From: Rhodocyclaceae bacterium UBA5602
GTDB taxonomy: Bacteria; Pseudomonadota; Gammaproteobacteria; Burkholderiales; Rhodocyclaceae
NCBI GenBank assembly: GCA_002424865.1
Contig: DILC01000035.1
Span: 876-56,348, forward strand
Length of the DNA stretch: 55,473 nucleotides
Reading direction: 5' to 3'
Part shown: piece by piece, positions 44,130-52,558 of the stretch
How positions within the stretch are numbered: position 1 is the first letter of the stretch
Layout: the number at the start of each line of letters is the position of its first letter
Notes under the pieces: generated by a model
Told to the model about the DNA's origin: nothing
Database searches by the model: none
What the model saw: the letters and a program-made list of their open reading frames with translations, nothing else
Position numbers and translations under genes: made by a program

Positions 44130-44305
44130 TGTGCCCAGGCATGGCTTGTGGCATGGCAACAAAATGGCCGACCTTGCTCGCAATGCGGCTTGTCGCCGGA
44201 TTTCAAAAATCTTGATGCGCGTCAAGGATGCAAAGGGAGACAGCGGGGTAACTTGCGTGGCCGCCGACAACCCGTCGGCAGAATGAACTTATCCAGGGGA
44301 AAGCC

Positions 44306-45973
44306 ATGTACTGCTACCAATGTGAACAAACCGATCGCACCAATGCCCAGCCGGGCTGCGCTTCTGCCAGGGGCAATTGCGGCAAGGATGCGAATACTTC
44401 TGATTTGCAGGATCTGCTGGTCCATGCCCTGAAAGGGATTGCCCAATACAGCCGTCGCGCCCGTGATCTTGGGGCAGCGAATGATGCTGCGGGTGGTTTT
44501 ATTCTGTATGGCATGTTCACCACGCTGACCAATGTGAACTTCAACGCGGCGCGTTTCGTCTCTTTATTGCAGGAGGCCGCAAAAGTGCGCGATCAGGCCA
44601 GGGCGGCGTATGAATCTGCCGCCAAAAATCAAGGGCTCGCGCCTGAAGCGCTGACGGGCCCTGCGGCCTGGCAGCCAGCGGCCGATCTCAATGGCCTGCT
44701 GCTGGATGCGCAAAAGGTGGGTATCAACGCGGGTATCGAAACGGTCGGGGCGGATGTCATAGGTTTACGGGCATTGGTGGTGTACGGGCTCAAGGGGGTT
44801 TGCGCTTACGCTCACCATGCGCACGTATTGGGTTACGACAATGCAGAAGTCTATGCCGGGGTGGAGCGGGCGCTGGATTTTCTTGCCGATGACCCGACAG
44901 ACATCAATGCCTTGCTGGAGCAGGCTTTAGCGCTTGGCCATGTGAATCTTGACGTCATGAAAATGCTCGATGCCGCCAATACCGGCAGCTTTGGCCAGCA
45001 GCAGCCGACGGCGGTGCGCGTGAGCCCGATTAAAGGCAAGGCCATTTTGGTGTCCGGCCACGACCTGGGCGATTTGCACGCCTTGCTGGAGCAGACCCAG
45101 GGCAAGGGCATCAATATCTACACCCATGGTGAAATGCTGCCTGCCCACGCTTACCCCGCGCTCAAGGCTTACCCGCACTTGGCGGGCAACTATGGTGGCG
45201 CATGGCAGGACCAGCAGACCGAGTTTGCTGCATTCCCCGGTCCGATTTTGATGACTTCCAATTGCATTATCGAACCGCAGCCGCAGTACCGTCAGCGGAT
45301 TTTCACAGCAGGCCCGGTAGGCTGGCCAGGGGTGCGGCACATCGAGAACCATGATTTTTCCGTGCTCATCCAGGCAGCGCAAGCCTTGCCGGGATTCAAG
45401 GAAGATGCCCCGGAAAAAACAGTGACCGTGGGCTTCGGGCATAACGCCGTGCTGGGCGTGGCCGACCAGGTGATTGACGCCGTGAAGGCCGGTGCCATCC
45501 GCCACTTTTTCCTGATCGGCGGCTGTGACGGGGCAGCGCCCGGGCGCAACTATTACACTGAATTCGCCGAGCAGGCGCCGCAAGATACGGTGGTGCTTAC
45601 CCTGGGCTGCAATAAATATCGCTTTAACCAGCATGATTTCGGCGATATTGGCGGCATCCCGCGCCTGTTGGACCTGGGCCAGTGCAACGATACTTATTCC
45701 GCAATCAAGATTGCTTCGGCTCTGGCCGAGGCTTTCAATTGCGGCGTGAATGATCTGCCGCTGTCGCTGGTGATTTCCTGGTTCGAGCAGAAAGCCGCAG
45801 CTGTGTTGCTGACCTTGCTGGCTTTGGATATTAAGAACATCCGCCTTGGCCCCACGCTACCCGCCTTTCTGACGCCCAATATCCTCAATGTACTGGTGGA
45901 AAAATTCGGTATCCAGCCCATAGGCGAAGCCAGGGCCGACATCGCATCGGCCTTGTCGCGCAAGGCTGCTTGA
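44306..45973 (+). CDS. hcp: hydroxylamine reductase / hybrid cluster protein
   Basis: A 555-residue iron-sulfur protein that reduces NO or hydroxylamine and takes part in protein S-nitrosylation in E. coli. N-terminal cysteines C3, C6, C18 and C25 (spacing 2, 11, 6) match the [2Fe-2S] class seen in facultative bacteria. Hybrid-cluster ligands lie in HGEMLPAHAYP, NCIIEPQ, GGCDGAAPGR and TLGCNKYRF. A GGGGAAAG ribosome site precedes the ATG. The reductase gene follows after 63 bp. Likely induced through the Fnr/Dnr box upstream. Confidence 0.97.
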   Translation: MYCYQCEQTDRTNAQPGCASARGNCGKDANTSDLQDLLVHALKGIAQYSRRARDLGAANDAAGGFILYGMFTTLTNVNFNAARFVSLLQEAAKVRDQARAAYESAAKNQGLAPEALTGPAAWQPAADLNGLLLDAQKVGINAGIETVGADVIGLRALVVYGLKGVCAYAHHAHVLGYDNAEVYAGVERALDFLADDPTDINALLEQALALGHVNLDVMKMLDAANTGSFGQQQPTAVRVSPIKGKAILVSGHDLGDLHALLEQTQGKGINIYTHGEMLPAHAYPALKAYPHLAGNYGGAWQDQQTEFAAFPGPILMTSNCIIEPQPQYRQRIFTAGPVGWPGVRHIENHDFSVLIQAAQALPGFKEDAPEKTVTVGFGHNAVLGVADQVIDAVKAGAIRHFFLIGGCDGAAPGRNYYTEFAEQAPQDTVVLTLGCNKYRFNQHDFGDIGGIPRLLDLGQCNDTYSAIKIASALAEAFNCGVNDLPLSLVISWFEQKAAAVLLTLLALDIKNIRLGPTLPAFLTPNILNVLVEKFGIQPIGEARADIASALSRKAA

Positions 45974-46036
45974 GCCGTTCTTGTCGTATGACTTGCCGGG
46001 AAGGCCAGCCTTTCCGGTTTCCTTGGATATGCCCTG

Positions 46037-47062
46037 ATGACTTATCACATTCAACTGACCACCCGAGACGGCCAGCCGCTGGAATTCGATTGCAGTCCCG
46101 AACAAAGCCTCATTGATGCCGCGCTAGCGGCCCATATCAGTTTGCCCGCGCAATGTTGCCAAGGCAGTTGCGGTGCCTGCTATGCCAGCGTTACTGCGGG
46201 TGATTATCTGCTGGGCGAGCACAACCCTGCTGCGCTGCCTGCAGGCAATGCGAATGGTATCCTCATGTGCCGTACCACGCCGTGCAGTGATCTGTCCATC
46301 GCCTTGCCTTACGATCATGCGAAGATTTTGTTTCACACGGTGCCTCAGCGTCTTGCCCAGATCGTCGCCCTGGAATCGGTCGCTGAAAACACCGTGCGCT
46401 TGGCGTTGCGCCTGGACTCCGACGCGGACAATGGCGGCGCGGCAGAGTTCGAGCCTGGCCAGTTCATGGAGCTGGAGATTCCGGGGAGCACGGAGCGCCG
46501 CGCTTATTCGCTGGCGAACACCGGCAACTGGGATGGCCTGCTGGAGTTTTTCATACGCCTTCAGCCCCAGGGCCGCTTTTCTGCATTTCTGCGCGAGCGG
46601 GCGCAGCCCGGCATGAAGCTGATGACCCGTGGCGCCCTGGGGGCGTTTGGCATTGCAGAGGGCAGCTTGCGTCCGCGCTGGTTCGTGGCCGGCGGGACAG
46701 GGCTTGCCCCTATGCTTGCCATGCTGCGCCGCATGGCTGAATACCGGGAGATGCAGGCGGCGCGCTTGTTCTTTGGCGTGAATCGGGAAAGCGAGCTCTT
46801 TGCCCTGGCCGAACTGGAGCGCTTGAAGGCCGAGCTGCCGCAACTTGTCGTGGAGATTTGCGTCTGGCAGCCACAGGGCGAATGGCCGGGCTTTGTTGGC
46901 ACGCCTGCCGAAGCTTTGCACCAGGCGCTGGCTGAGGCCTCAGTCCAGCCTGACATCTACCTGTGCGGCCCGCCGCGATTGATCGAAGCGGCCGAAAAAG
47001 CGGCCGCTGCATGGGGCATCCCGCCAGATCAGGTGTTCAGCGAACGATTTTTGCCGGGATAA
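46037..47062 (+). CDS. NADH-dependent Hcp reductase, ferredoxin-first type
   Basis: A 341-residue electron-transfer flavoprotein. A plant-type [2Fe-2S] ferredoxin comes first (C40, C45, C48, C78), then an FAD domain (RAYS at 155-158) and an NAD-binding domain (GGTGLAP at 219-225; YLCGPP). This order is that of oxygenase reductases such as MmoC, whereas E. coli Hcr has its ferredoxin last. Position after hcp indicates that it supplies electrons to Hcp. The symbol hcr is withheld because of the different architecture. Confidence 0.93.
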   Translation: MTYHIQLTTRDGQPLEFDCSPEQSLIDAALAAHISLPAQCCQGSCGACYASVTAGDYLLGEHNPAALPAGNANGILMCRTTPCSDLSIALPYDHAKILFHTVPQRLAQIVALESVAENTVRLALRLDSDADNGGAAEFEPGQFMELEIPGSTERRAYSLANTGNWDGLLEFFIRLQPQGRFSAFLRERAQPGMKLMTRGALGAFGIAEGSLRPRWFVAGGTGLAPMLAMLRRMAEYREMQAARLFFGVNRESELFALAELERLKAELPQLVVEICVWQPQGEWPGFVGTPAEALHQALAEASVQPDIYLCGPPRLIEAAEKAAAAWGIPPDQVFSERFLPG

Positions 47063-47077
47063 GGGGGCGATTGCCAC

Positions 47078-47770
47078 TCACAGTCCATATTCGCGTAATT
47101 GAGTGACGGCGCTGATTTTGACGGCGCGTCCATCGACATCGATCAGCCCGGCACGGGACAACTCGGCGAAAATGCGCGACAGGGTTTCCGGGCTGAGGTT
47201 CAGCCGCGAGGCAATCACTTGCTTTGAGGCAGGCAAGATGAACGCTGCCTGGCCAGCTGTCTCGCCGCTACCGTCCGTTGCGGAGCATTGTTGCAACAGG
47301 TAGCCGATGACGCGCTGCGTGCTTGAGCGCAGCGAATAGGACTCGACGTCCTGGATCAGCGAATGCAGCCGCATCGACATCCCGGCCAGCATTTTGCGCG
47401 CAAAAGAGACATCCTGCGCCAGCATGGCATTGATCTGGTCGCGTGCGACGTGAAGCAACAGGCTGTCGGCCAGGGCTTCTGCTGTCACAGGGTAGGGACG
47501 ATCGAGAAACATGACCGCTTCGCCGAAGCTCTGGCGCGGGCCAATCATTTCGACGACTTTCTCTTCGCCCTGGACGGATTGCACCGTGAGTTTGATCTGG
47601 CCGAAAGCCACGATATAAAGCCCCCGGGCGGGGTCGCCCGCACTAAATACCAAATCCCCTTTTTTGAGGTGGCGCGAATGAATGCCTGACAGGAGCTGGG
47701 CTCTTTGTTCTGCATCGAGCATTTGAAATAACGGCAAATGCTCGATGATTTGTTCGATATTTCTGGACAT
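47078..47770 (-). CDS. Crp/Fnr-family regulator, Dnr-like
   Basis: A 230-residue regulator with an N-terminal cyclic-nucleotide-binding-type beta barrel (HLKKGDLVFSAGDPARGLYIV then GPRQSFGEAVMFLDRPYPVTAEA) and a C-terminal winged helix (SKQVIASRLNLSPETLSRIFAEL). It lacks the N-terminal Cys cluster of Fnr, so it is not an oxygen-labile [4Fe-4S] sensor; Dnr-type NO sensing fits the hcp neighbourhood. The ATG at 47770 is chosen over an upstream one. It converges on the reductase gene with 15 bp between stops. Confidence 0.92.
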   Translation of the reverse strand: MSRNIEQIIEHLPLFQMLDAEQRAQLLSGIHSRHLKKGDLVFSAGDPARGLYIVAFGQIKLTVQSVQGEEKVVEMIGPRQSFGEAVMFLDRPYPVTAEALADSLLLHVARDQINAMLAQDVSFARKMLAGMSMRLHSLIQDVESYSLRSSTQRVIGYLLQQCSATDGSGETAGQAAFILPASKQVIASRLNLSPETLSRIFAELSRAGLIDVDGRAVKISAVTQLREYGL

Positions 47771-47850
47771 GGATTGCCTGTCTTCTGTGCGGAAAATTTT
47801 TATCGCCAGACTATCGCCAGACACTGGCGCGGTTCATTTGCGGCGGGGCA

Positions 47851-48774
47851 TTACGGCTTGTTGCGTATCAAGTTCTCGAAAAGACGCGCTGCATTGGCGC
47901 CGGTGAGATGGCGGCCGCCGGGCTTTTGCAGTTCGGTCAGGCGCAAGGCGCCATCATGGGCGGCAACGGTAATGCCGTGTGCATCGGTTGCCAGGATCTG
48001 GCCGGGCTTGCCCTGGCTTGCCACAACCTCAGCACGCCAAACCTTCAAGGGCGCATTGTTCAGGCTAAAGCTAGCCCCAGGGAAGGGGTTGAAAGCGCAG
48101 ATTTTCCTTGCCAGCACGTCGGCAGGCTCATGCCAGTCGAGTTGCGCTTCGGCTTTGCTGATTTTGGCGGCATAGGTGGCGCCGGTTTCTGGTTGCGCTG
48201 TTGGGGTGAGCTTGTCTCCGCGGGCCAACGCATTGACGACAGTGACGATGAGCCGTGCGCCAAGGCTTGCTAGCCGATCATGCAGTTCGCCCGCCGTCTC
48301 GCCAGCGCCGACTTTTACCGATTCGGCCAGCAACATGGGGCCGGTATCCAGACCCGCATCCATTTGCATGATGGTCACGCCAGTCTCGCTGTCACCCGCT
48401 GCAATGGCGCGCTGGATCGGTGCCGCGCCACGCCAGCGCGGCAAGAGCGAGGCGTGGATATTAAGGCAGCCCAGGCGCGGAATATCCAGCACAGCTTGCG
48501 GTAGGATCAGGCCATAGGCGACAACGGCCATCACGTCCGCTTGCGCTGCGCGGAGGGGCTCATGGGTGCTGATGTCCTTGAGGCTGGCGGGCTGAAATAC
48601 CGGCAGCTTGTGCGCTAGCGCGGTTTCTTTAATGGCCGAGGCTTGCAGCTTCATACCCCGCCCTGCAGGGCGATCTGGCTGAGTGAGCACTAAAACGATT
48701 TCGTGCCCGGCGGCGATGAGCGCTTCGAGCGCCGTGGCGGAAAAGGCCGGGGTACCGGCAAAAATAATGCGCAT
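47851..48774 (-). CDS. fmt: methionyl-tRNA formyltransferase
   Basis: Fmt formylates initiator Met-tRNA. The 307-residue protein has the N-terminal MRIIFAGTPAFSATALEAL and the formyl-transfer signature NIHASLLPRWRGAAPIQRAI, with the C-terminal tRNA-binding domain at residues about 205-307. It overlaps the def stop by one base (TAATG), so def-fmt is an operon. Confidence 0.97.
   Translation of the reverse strand: MRIIFAGTPAFSATALEALIAAGHEIVLVLTQPDRPAGRGMKLQASAIKETALAHKLPVFQPASLKDISTHEPLRAAQADVMAVVAYGLILPQAVLDIPRLGCLNIHASLLPRWRGAAPIQRAIAAGDSETGVTIMQMDAGLDTGPMLLAESVKVGAGETAGELHDRLASLGARLIVTVVNALARGDKLTPTAQPETGATYAAKISKAEAQLDWHEPADVLARKICAFNPFPGASFSLNNAPLKVWRAEVVASQGKPGQILATDAHGITVAAHDGALRLTELQKPGGRHLTGANAARLFENLIRNKP
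48292..48316 (-). repeat. dispersed 25-bp element, copy 9 (in fmt)
   Basis: Minus-strand match of 25/25 to the consensus, sense to fmt, encoding KVGAGETAG at a position where relatives also have a DT/ET-rich turn. Confidence 0.7.
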
Positions 48775-49277
48775 TACGCCGTGGCTTTCGCTTGCTTGAG
48801 CAGCTTTTCCTTGATGCGCTGTTGTTTCAGGCGCGACAGGTGATTGACGAAAACCATGCCATTCAAGTGGTCAATTTCGTGCTGGATGCAAACGGCCAGG
48901 AGGCCGTCGGCGGTGAGCTCAAAGGCCTGGCCATCCAAATTCAAGGCGTTGACGGTAACCGTTTCGGCGCGGGTCACGGTTTCATAAATGCCCGGTACGG
49001 ATAAACAGCCCTCTTCACCTTCGCAACTGCCGGTTTTGCGCGTGATTTCCGGGTTGATGAAAACTTGCAAGTTGGATTTGTCGTCGCTGATGTCAATGAC
49101 GATGAGCCGAATGTGCTGGTCCACCTGCGTTGCCGCCAAACCGATGCCAGGCGCGGCGTACATGGTCTCGGCCATGTCGGCGGCGAGCTTCTTGATGGAT
49201 GCATCGACCGTGGCAATCGGCATCGCTTTTTTGTGCAAGCGGGGGTTCGGGTAACGCAAAATGGGTAATTGGGCCAT
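48774..49277 (-). CDS. def: peptide deformylase
   Basis: A 167-residue metallo-enzyme that removes the N-formyl group from new proteins. All three motifs are present: GIGLAATQV, EGCLSVPG and QHEIDHLNG (metal ligands Cys, His, His). The ATG at 49277 gives MAQLPILRYPNPRLHKKA, the family start. It is divergent from the LysM gene and followed by fmt. Confidence 0.97.
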   Translation of the reverse strand: MAQLPILRYPNPRLHKKAMPIATVDASIKKLAADMAETMYAAPGIGLAATQVDQHIRLIVIDISDDKSNLQVFINPEITRKTGSCEGEEGCLSVPGIYETVTRAETVTVNALNLDGQAFELTADGLLAVCIQHEIDHLNGMVFVNHLSRLKQQRIKEKLLKQAKATA

Positions 49278-49409
49278 GAAAAAGCTCTTGAAAGAATTGA
49301 TGCTGGAAGAATTGTCGGGCAGAATCGGGTGATGCAGGTTTATCGCGTCAATCACCGAAAATCACTGGCACTATTTTTTAGCGCCAGCTACCCGGCCGGA
49401 GGTCTTGCC

Positions 49410-50474
49410 ATGCGTCACATTATATCTGTCCTACTCCTATGTATTTCAACCACCTTGGCGCATGCTGAGGCAATCAGGCCCGTGGTGCTGGCCGATGGCG
49501 CGCCGGACCGCTATACCGTGGTACGGGGGGATACCCTGTGGGGTTTGTCGGCCAAATACCTGAAAGACCCATTTCGCTGGCCAGCGTTATGGAAAATGAA
49601 TACGCAGGAAATCAAAAATCCGCACTGGATTTATCCGGGCCAGGTGCTGGTGCTGGACCGCAGTGGCGCAACGCCACGGCTAAGGTTCGATAACGCGGGT
49701 GGAAAAGGCGCGCAAACCACCGAGAAGTTATTGCCCCGCGAATATGTGGAATCTTCTACCGTACCGATTCCATCTATTCCGCCGCAGGATATTGAGCCGT
49801 TCTTATCGCAACCGCTGGTGGTCGATCAGGCCACTATCGCGGACGCCTTGCGCGTGGTGGGCTTGCAGGATAACCGCGTGATCGTCGGCGCAGGCGATAC
49901 GATTTACACCACGCCTTATGCGGCCGCTTCGACTTCTGCAGAGGCGGTGAAAGGCATATGGCAGGTGTTTCGTCCAGGGAAAGCCTTATCTGATCCGGAA
50001 ACCAGGGAGGACTTGGGTTTTGAGGCGAAATATCTGGGCACGGCCAGGGTGATCGGCCAGGGAGAGGTGGCGTCGTTTCGTCTGCTCACCTCAAAAGAGG
50101 AGGTCTTGGCGGGCGATTTCCTGCTGCCGGCACCCCGCATGGATGTGGTGAGCTATACGCCGCATGCACCAGAAAAAATGCTGTCTGGACGGGTATTGTC
50201 GATTTACGGCGGGGTGATGTACGGCGGACCGCAATCTGTTGTGGTGCTGAACCGGGGCAAAAAAGATGGCCTTGAGCCAGGCCATGTGCTCGCCGTTGAT
50301 AAAGCGGGTGTAACCATCAATGATCGGTTGGCAGGTGAGAAACAAACCTACACGCTGCCAGATGCACGCAATGGCCTGGTGTTCGTTTTCCGCGTGTTTG
50401 ACCGTGTGGCCTACGCTTTGGTGATGAGTGCGCAACAGCCGGTGATCGTCGGTGATACAGCCCATACGCCTTGA
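49410..50474 (+). CDS. LysM-domain peptidoglycan-binding protein
   Basis: A 354-residue secreted protein. A signal peptide (HIISVLLLCISTTLAHA) is followed by one LysM domain at about residues 32-85 (YTVVRGDTLWGLSAKYLKDPFRWP then WIYPGQVLVLDR) and a C-terminal region without catalytic motifs. This is the conserved LysM protein that precedes dprA in betaproteobacteria. The ATG at 49410 has a GGAGG ribosome site. Its stop overlaps the dprA TTG start. Confidence 0.93.
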   Translation: MRHIISVLLLCISTTLAHAEAIRPVVLADGAPDRYTVVRGDTLWGLSAKYLKDPFRWPALWKMNTQEIKNPHWIYPGQVLVLDRSGATPRLRFDNAGGKGAQTTEKLLPREYVESSTVPIPSIPPQDIEPFLSQPLVVDQATIADALRVVGLQDNRVIVGAGDTIYTTPYAAASTSAEAVKGIWQVFRPGKALSDPETREDLGFEAKYLGTARVIGQGEVASFRLLTSKEEVLAGDFLLPAPRMDVVSYTPHAPEKMLSGRVLSIYGGVMYGGPQSVVVLNRGKKDGLEPGHVLAVDKAGVTINDRLAGEKQTYTLPDARNGLVFVFRVFDRVAYALVMSAQQPVIVGDTAHTP

Positions 50475-51928
50475 TCCCTCAAGGATATTCCTTGTTTTGC
50501 CGTGCGGGGCCATTTCGGGTTTCAACCTTGACGCCTGAACCGGACATCGCCCCACGGGTTGCGCTGGCCACCTGGTTGCGCTTCATGCAGGTGCCGGGCC
50601 TGGGCAATGCCGCGCGGCGTGCGCTGCTTAAAACCTTTGGCTTGCCTGAAGCGATTTTTGCGGCGAGCTATACCGCCTTGGCGGCAGGGATTGGCGCGGA
50701 AGTGGCCGAGCGCATTTTGCGCGCTGTGCCTGGGGCAGGGTTTGACGCTTTGGTGACGGCCAGAACGGCAGGAGCCGCAACAGAACCAGCCGCTGCAAGG
50801 GATGGGGACAATCCCGATCAGGCGATTTTAACCGCGCTGGCTTGGGCCGGGCAGCCGGACCAGCATATCGTCACCTTGGCGGATACGGATTACCCGGCCA
50901 GTTTGCTCACGATGGAAGATCCGCCTCTGGTGCTGTATGTGCGCGGGCGGCTTGATTCGTTGGCCCAGCCGATGTTCGCGGTCGTCGGCAGCCGCAACGC
51001 CACAGCACAAGGCGAGCGCGATGCGGAGGCTTTTTCTGCCGCTTTGGGCCAGGCCGGGCTGACGGTGGTCAGTGGCTTGGCGCTGGGCATAGATGCTGCA
51101 GCACACCGGGGCGGCTTGAGCTCGCCCGCTGGAACCGTGGCGATTGTGGGCACCGGGGTGGATCGTTTGTACCCCGCGCGCAACGCAGCTTTAGCGCGCG
51201 AGATTATCCAGCACGGCGCTATCGTCAGCGAATTCCCTCTGGGCACGCCCGCATTGGCATCGAACTTTCCGCGCCGCAACCGCATCATCGCGGGTTTGGG
51301 CTTGGGTTGTCTGGTCGTGGAAGCCGCCCCGAAAAGCGGTTCTTTGATTACCGCACGCCTGGCGGCAGAAGCAGGGCATGATGTGTTTGCGATTCCGGGC
51401 TCGATTCATTCACCCTTGTCCCGCGGCTGTCATCAACTGATTCGCCAGGGCGCCAAGCTGGTTGAATCCGCGCAAGACATCCTGGAGGAGCTGCGCTGGC
51501 AAAGTGCGGCGCCTGTCTTGAATAAAGGACACTTCGATAAAGAAACCCCTGCGGCAGGCGAGAGGCAAAAAGCCGGCACCCCACGGGTGCTTTCCAGAGA
51601 GGGACCCAAGCCTGCGGGGCGCGCTGGCGAGACGGCGTCCGGCAAGGTAAGCGGGGTAAACGCTGCGTCCATGGCGGAGAAGGGCTCCTTGCCGCCCGAC
51701 GCAGGCAAACCCTTGGCGCCGTCTGCTGTGGATGCACAAAATCCAGATGCCGCAAGCCATGGCGAAGCGCAGGTGCTCAGGGTATTAGGCCGCGCGCCGT
51801 GTGACTTGGACACCCTGGCGGCAAGGAGTCACTTGACGCCAGCGGCGCTTCTTGCCATCCTGCTACCATTGGAGCTCATCGGCCGTGTTGCGCAACTGCC
51901 CGGGGGGCTTTACCAGCGCTTGGACTGA
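50471..51928 (+). CDS. dprA: DNA-processing protein DprA
   Basis: DprA (Smf) protects incoming single strands and loads RecA during natural transformation. It has an N-terminal SAM-like region, a Rossmann domain with VVGSRNATAQGERDAEAF, GLALGIDAAAHRGG and FPRRNRIIAGL, and a C-terminal winged helix (about 437-485). The 485 residues exceed the usual 360-380 because of a disordered linker (about 345-435) that contains the 71-bp repeat at residues 366-389. The TTG start is chosen by overlap with the upstream stop and is uncertain. Confidence 0.94.
   Translation: MIPQGYSLFCRAGPFRVSTLTPEPDIAPRVALATWLRFMQVPGLGNAARRALLKTFGLPEAIFAASYTALAAGIGAEVAERILRAVPGAGFDALVTARTAGAATEPAAARDGDNPDQAILTALAWAGQPDQHIVTLADTDYPASLLTMEDPPLVLYVRGRLDSLAQPMFAVVGSRNATAQGERDAEAFSAALGQAGLTVVSGLALGIDAAAHRGGLSSPAGTVAIVGTGVDRLYPARNAALAREIIQHGAIVSEFPLGTPALASNFPRRNRIIAGLGLGCLVVEAAPKSGSLITARLAAEAGHDVFAIPGSIHSPLSRGCHQLIRQGAKLVESAQDILEELRWQSAAPVLNKGHFDKETPAAGERQKAGTPRVLSREGPKPAGRAGETASGKVSGVNAASMAEKGSLPPDAGKPLAPSAVDAQNPDAASHGEAQVLRVLGRAPCDLDTLAARSHLTPAALLAILLPLELIGRVAQLPGGLYQRLD
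51567..51637 (+). repeat. 71-bp long form of the dispersed element, copy 10 (in dprA)
   Basis: Begins AAAAAGCCGGC, ends GCTGGCGAGACGGCG, in sense orientation, encoding KAGTPRVLSREG then PKPAGRAGETAS. It is 64/71 identical to the ntrY copy. An internal GCACCC-CAC-GGGTGC hairpin is visible. Confidence 0.85.
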
Positions 51929-51944
51929 CAATGGGACTGACATC

Positions 51945-52430
51945 ATGATAGAAATTCTTGTATACCTGTTTGAAAACTACCTGCCCGATACCTGCCCGCC
52001 GGCCGGCGTTTTGGCGCAAAAGCTCTCGGCCGCTGGCTTTGAGAGCGATGACATCAGCGAAGCCTTGTCGTGGATGGATGGCTTGGCGGGCGCGCAGCAA
52101 GTGGCCTGCATTGCGCCCAGCGCTGGCGCTGTACGGATTTATGACTCGGAAGAGCAGGATCGCTTGTCGCCCGAGTGCCGCGGCTTTATCGGCTTTCTTG
52201 AGCACTGTGGCGCGCTGGATGCTCCCCTGCGCGAGGCTGTGATCGAGCGCGCCCTGGCGCTGCCCGATGATGAAATCAGCCTGGATCGCTTCAAGGTGGT
52301 GGTGCTGGCCATGATTTGGCGTACGCGCCGGGAGGTGGATGCTTTGGTTTTGGAAGAGTTGCTCGCCGAAGATGCGGATGAGGCAGATTGGGATGGTAGC
52401 GAGGATGTCACGCGTATTTTGCTGAATTGA
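51945..52430 (+). CDS. smg: Smg (DUF494) family protein
   Basis: A 161-residue acidic protein beginning MIEILVYLFENY, the Smg signature, with the conserved central EEQDRLSPECRGFI and a helical C-terminus. It is commonly found after dprA; function unknown. The ATG at 51945, 16 bp after the dprA stop, is chosen over upstream in-frame codons inside dprA. Confidence 0.93.
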   Translation: MIEILVYLFENYLPDTCPPAGVLAQKLSAAGFESDDISEALSWMDGLAGAQQVACIAPSAGAVRIYDSEEQDRLSPECRGFIGFLEHCGALDAPLREAVIERALALPDDEISLDRFKVVVLAMIWRTRREVDALVLEELLAEDADEADWDGSEDVTRILLN

Positions 52431-52558
52431 TTGGTTGAGGCATTCTGCAGTAAACAGCCGAACCCGTTACCCGCACTTGCGCCGATAGCTTATGATGCGC
52501 CGCCCGCGCAAGCCATTTGCTTTGCCCAGAGATAACCATAGACATCCATTAAGCAGAT

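Larger units (their letters stand above)
43749..44305. other. 557-bp divergent regulatory region ODP gene / hcp
   Basis: No convincing gene. It carries an Fnr/Dnr-type box, a dispersed-element copy and, just before hcp, a GCCGAC-AACCC-GTCGGC hairpin (44263-44279). If transcription starts shortly after the Fnr box, the hcp leader is about 260 nt long. Confidence 0.6.

Noticed and set aside
44040..44305. Cobalamin or molybdenum-cofactor riboswitch before hcp
   Set aside because: The conserved boxes of these riboswitches were looked for and not found; only simple hairpins are visible.
44061..44432. 123-codon plus-strand open frame in the hcp leader
   Set aside because: It runs into hcp in another frame and has no domain or good ribosome site; hcp itself is certain.
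47257..47283. Further element copy in the Crp/Fnr gene (encoding GSGETAG)
   Set aside because: The peptide resembles the fmt copy but only about 14 of 20 core bases match.
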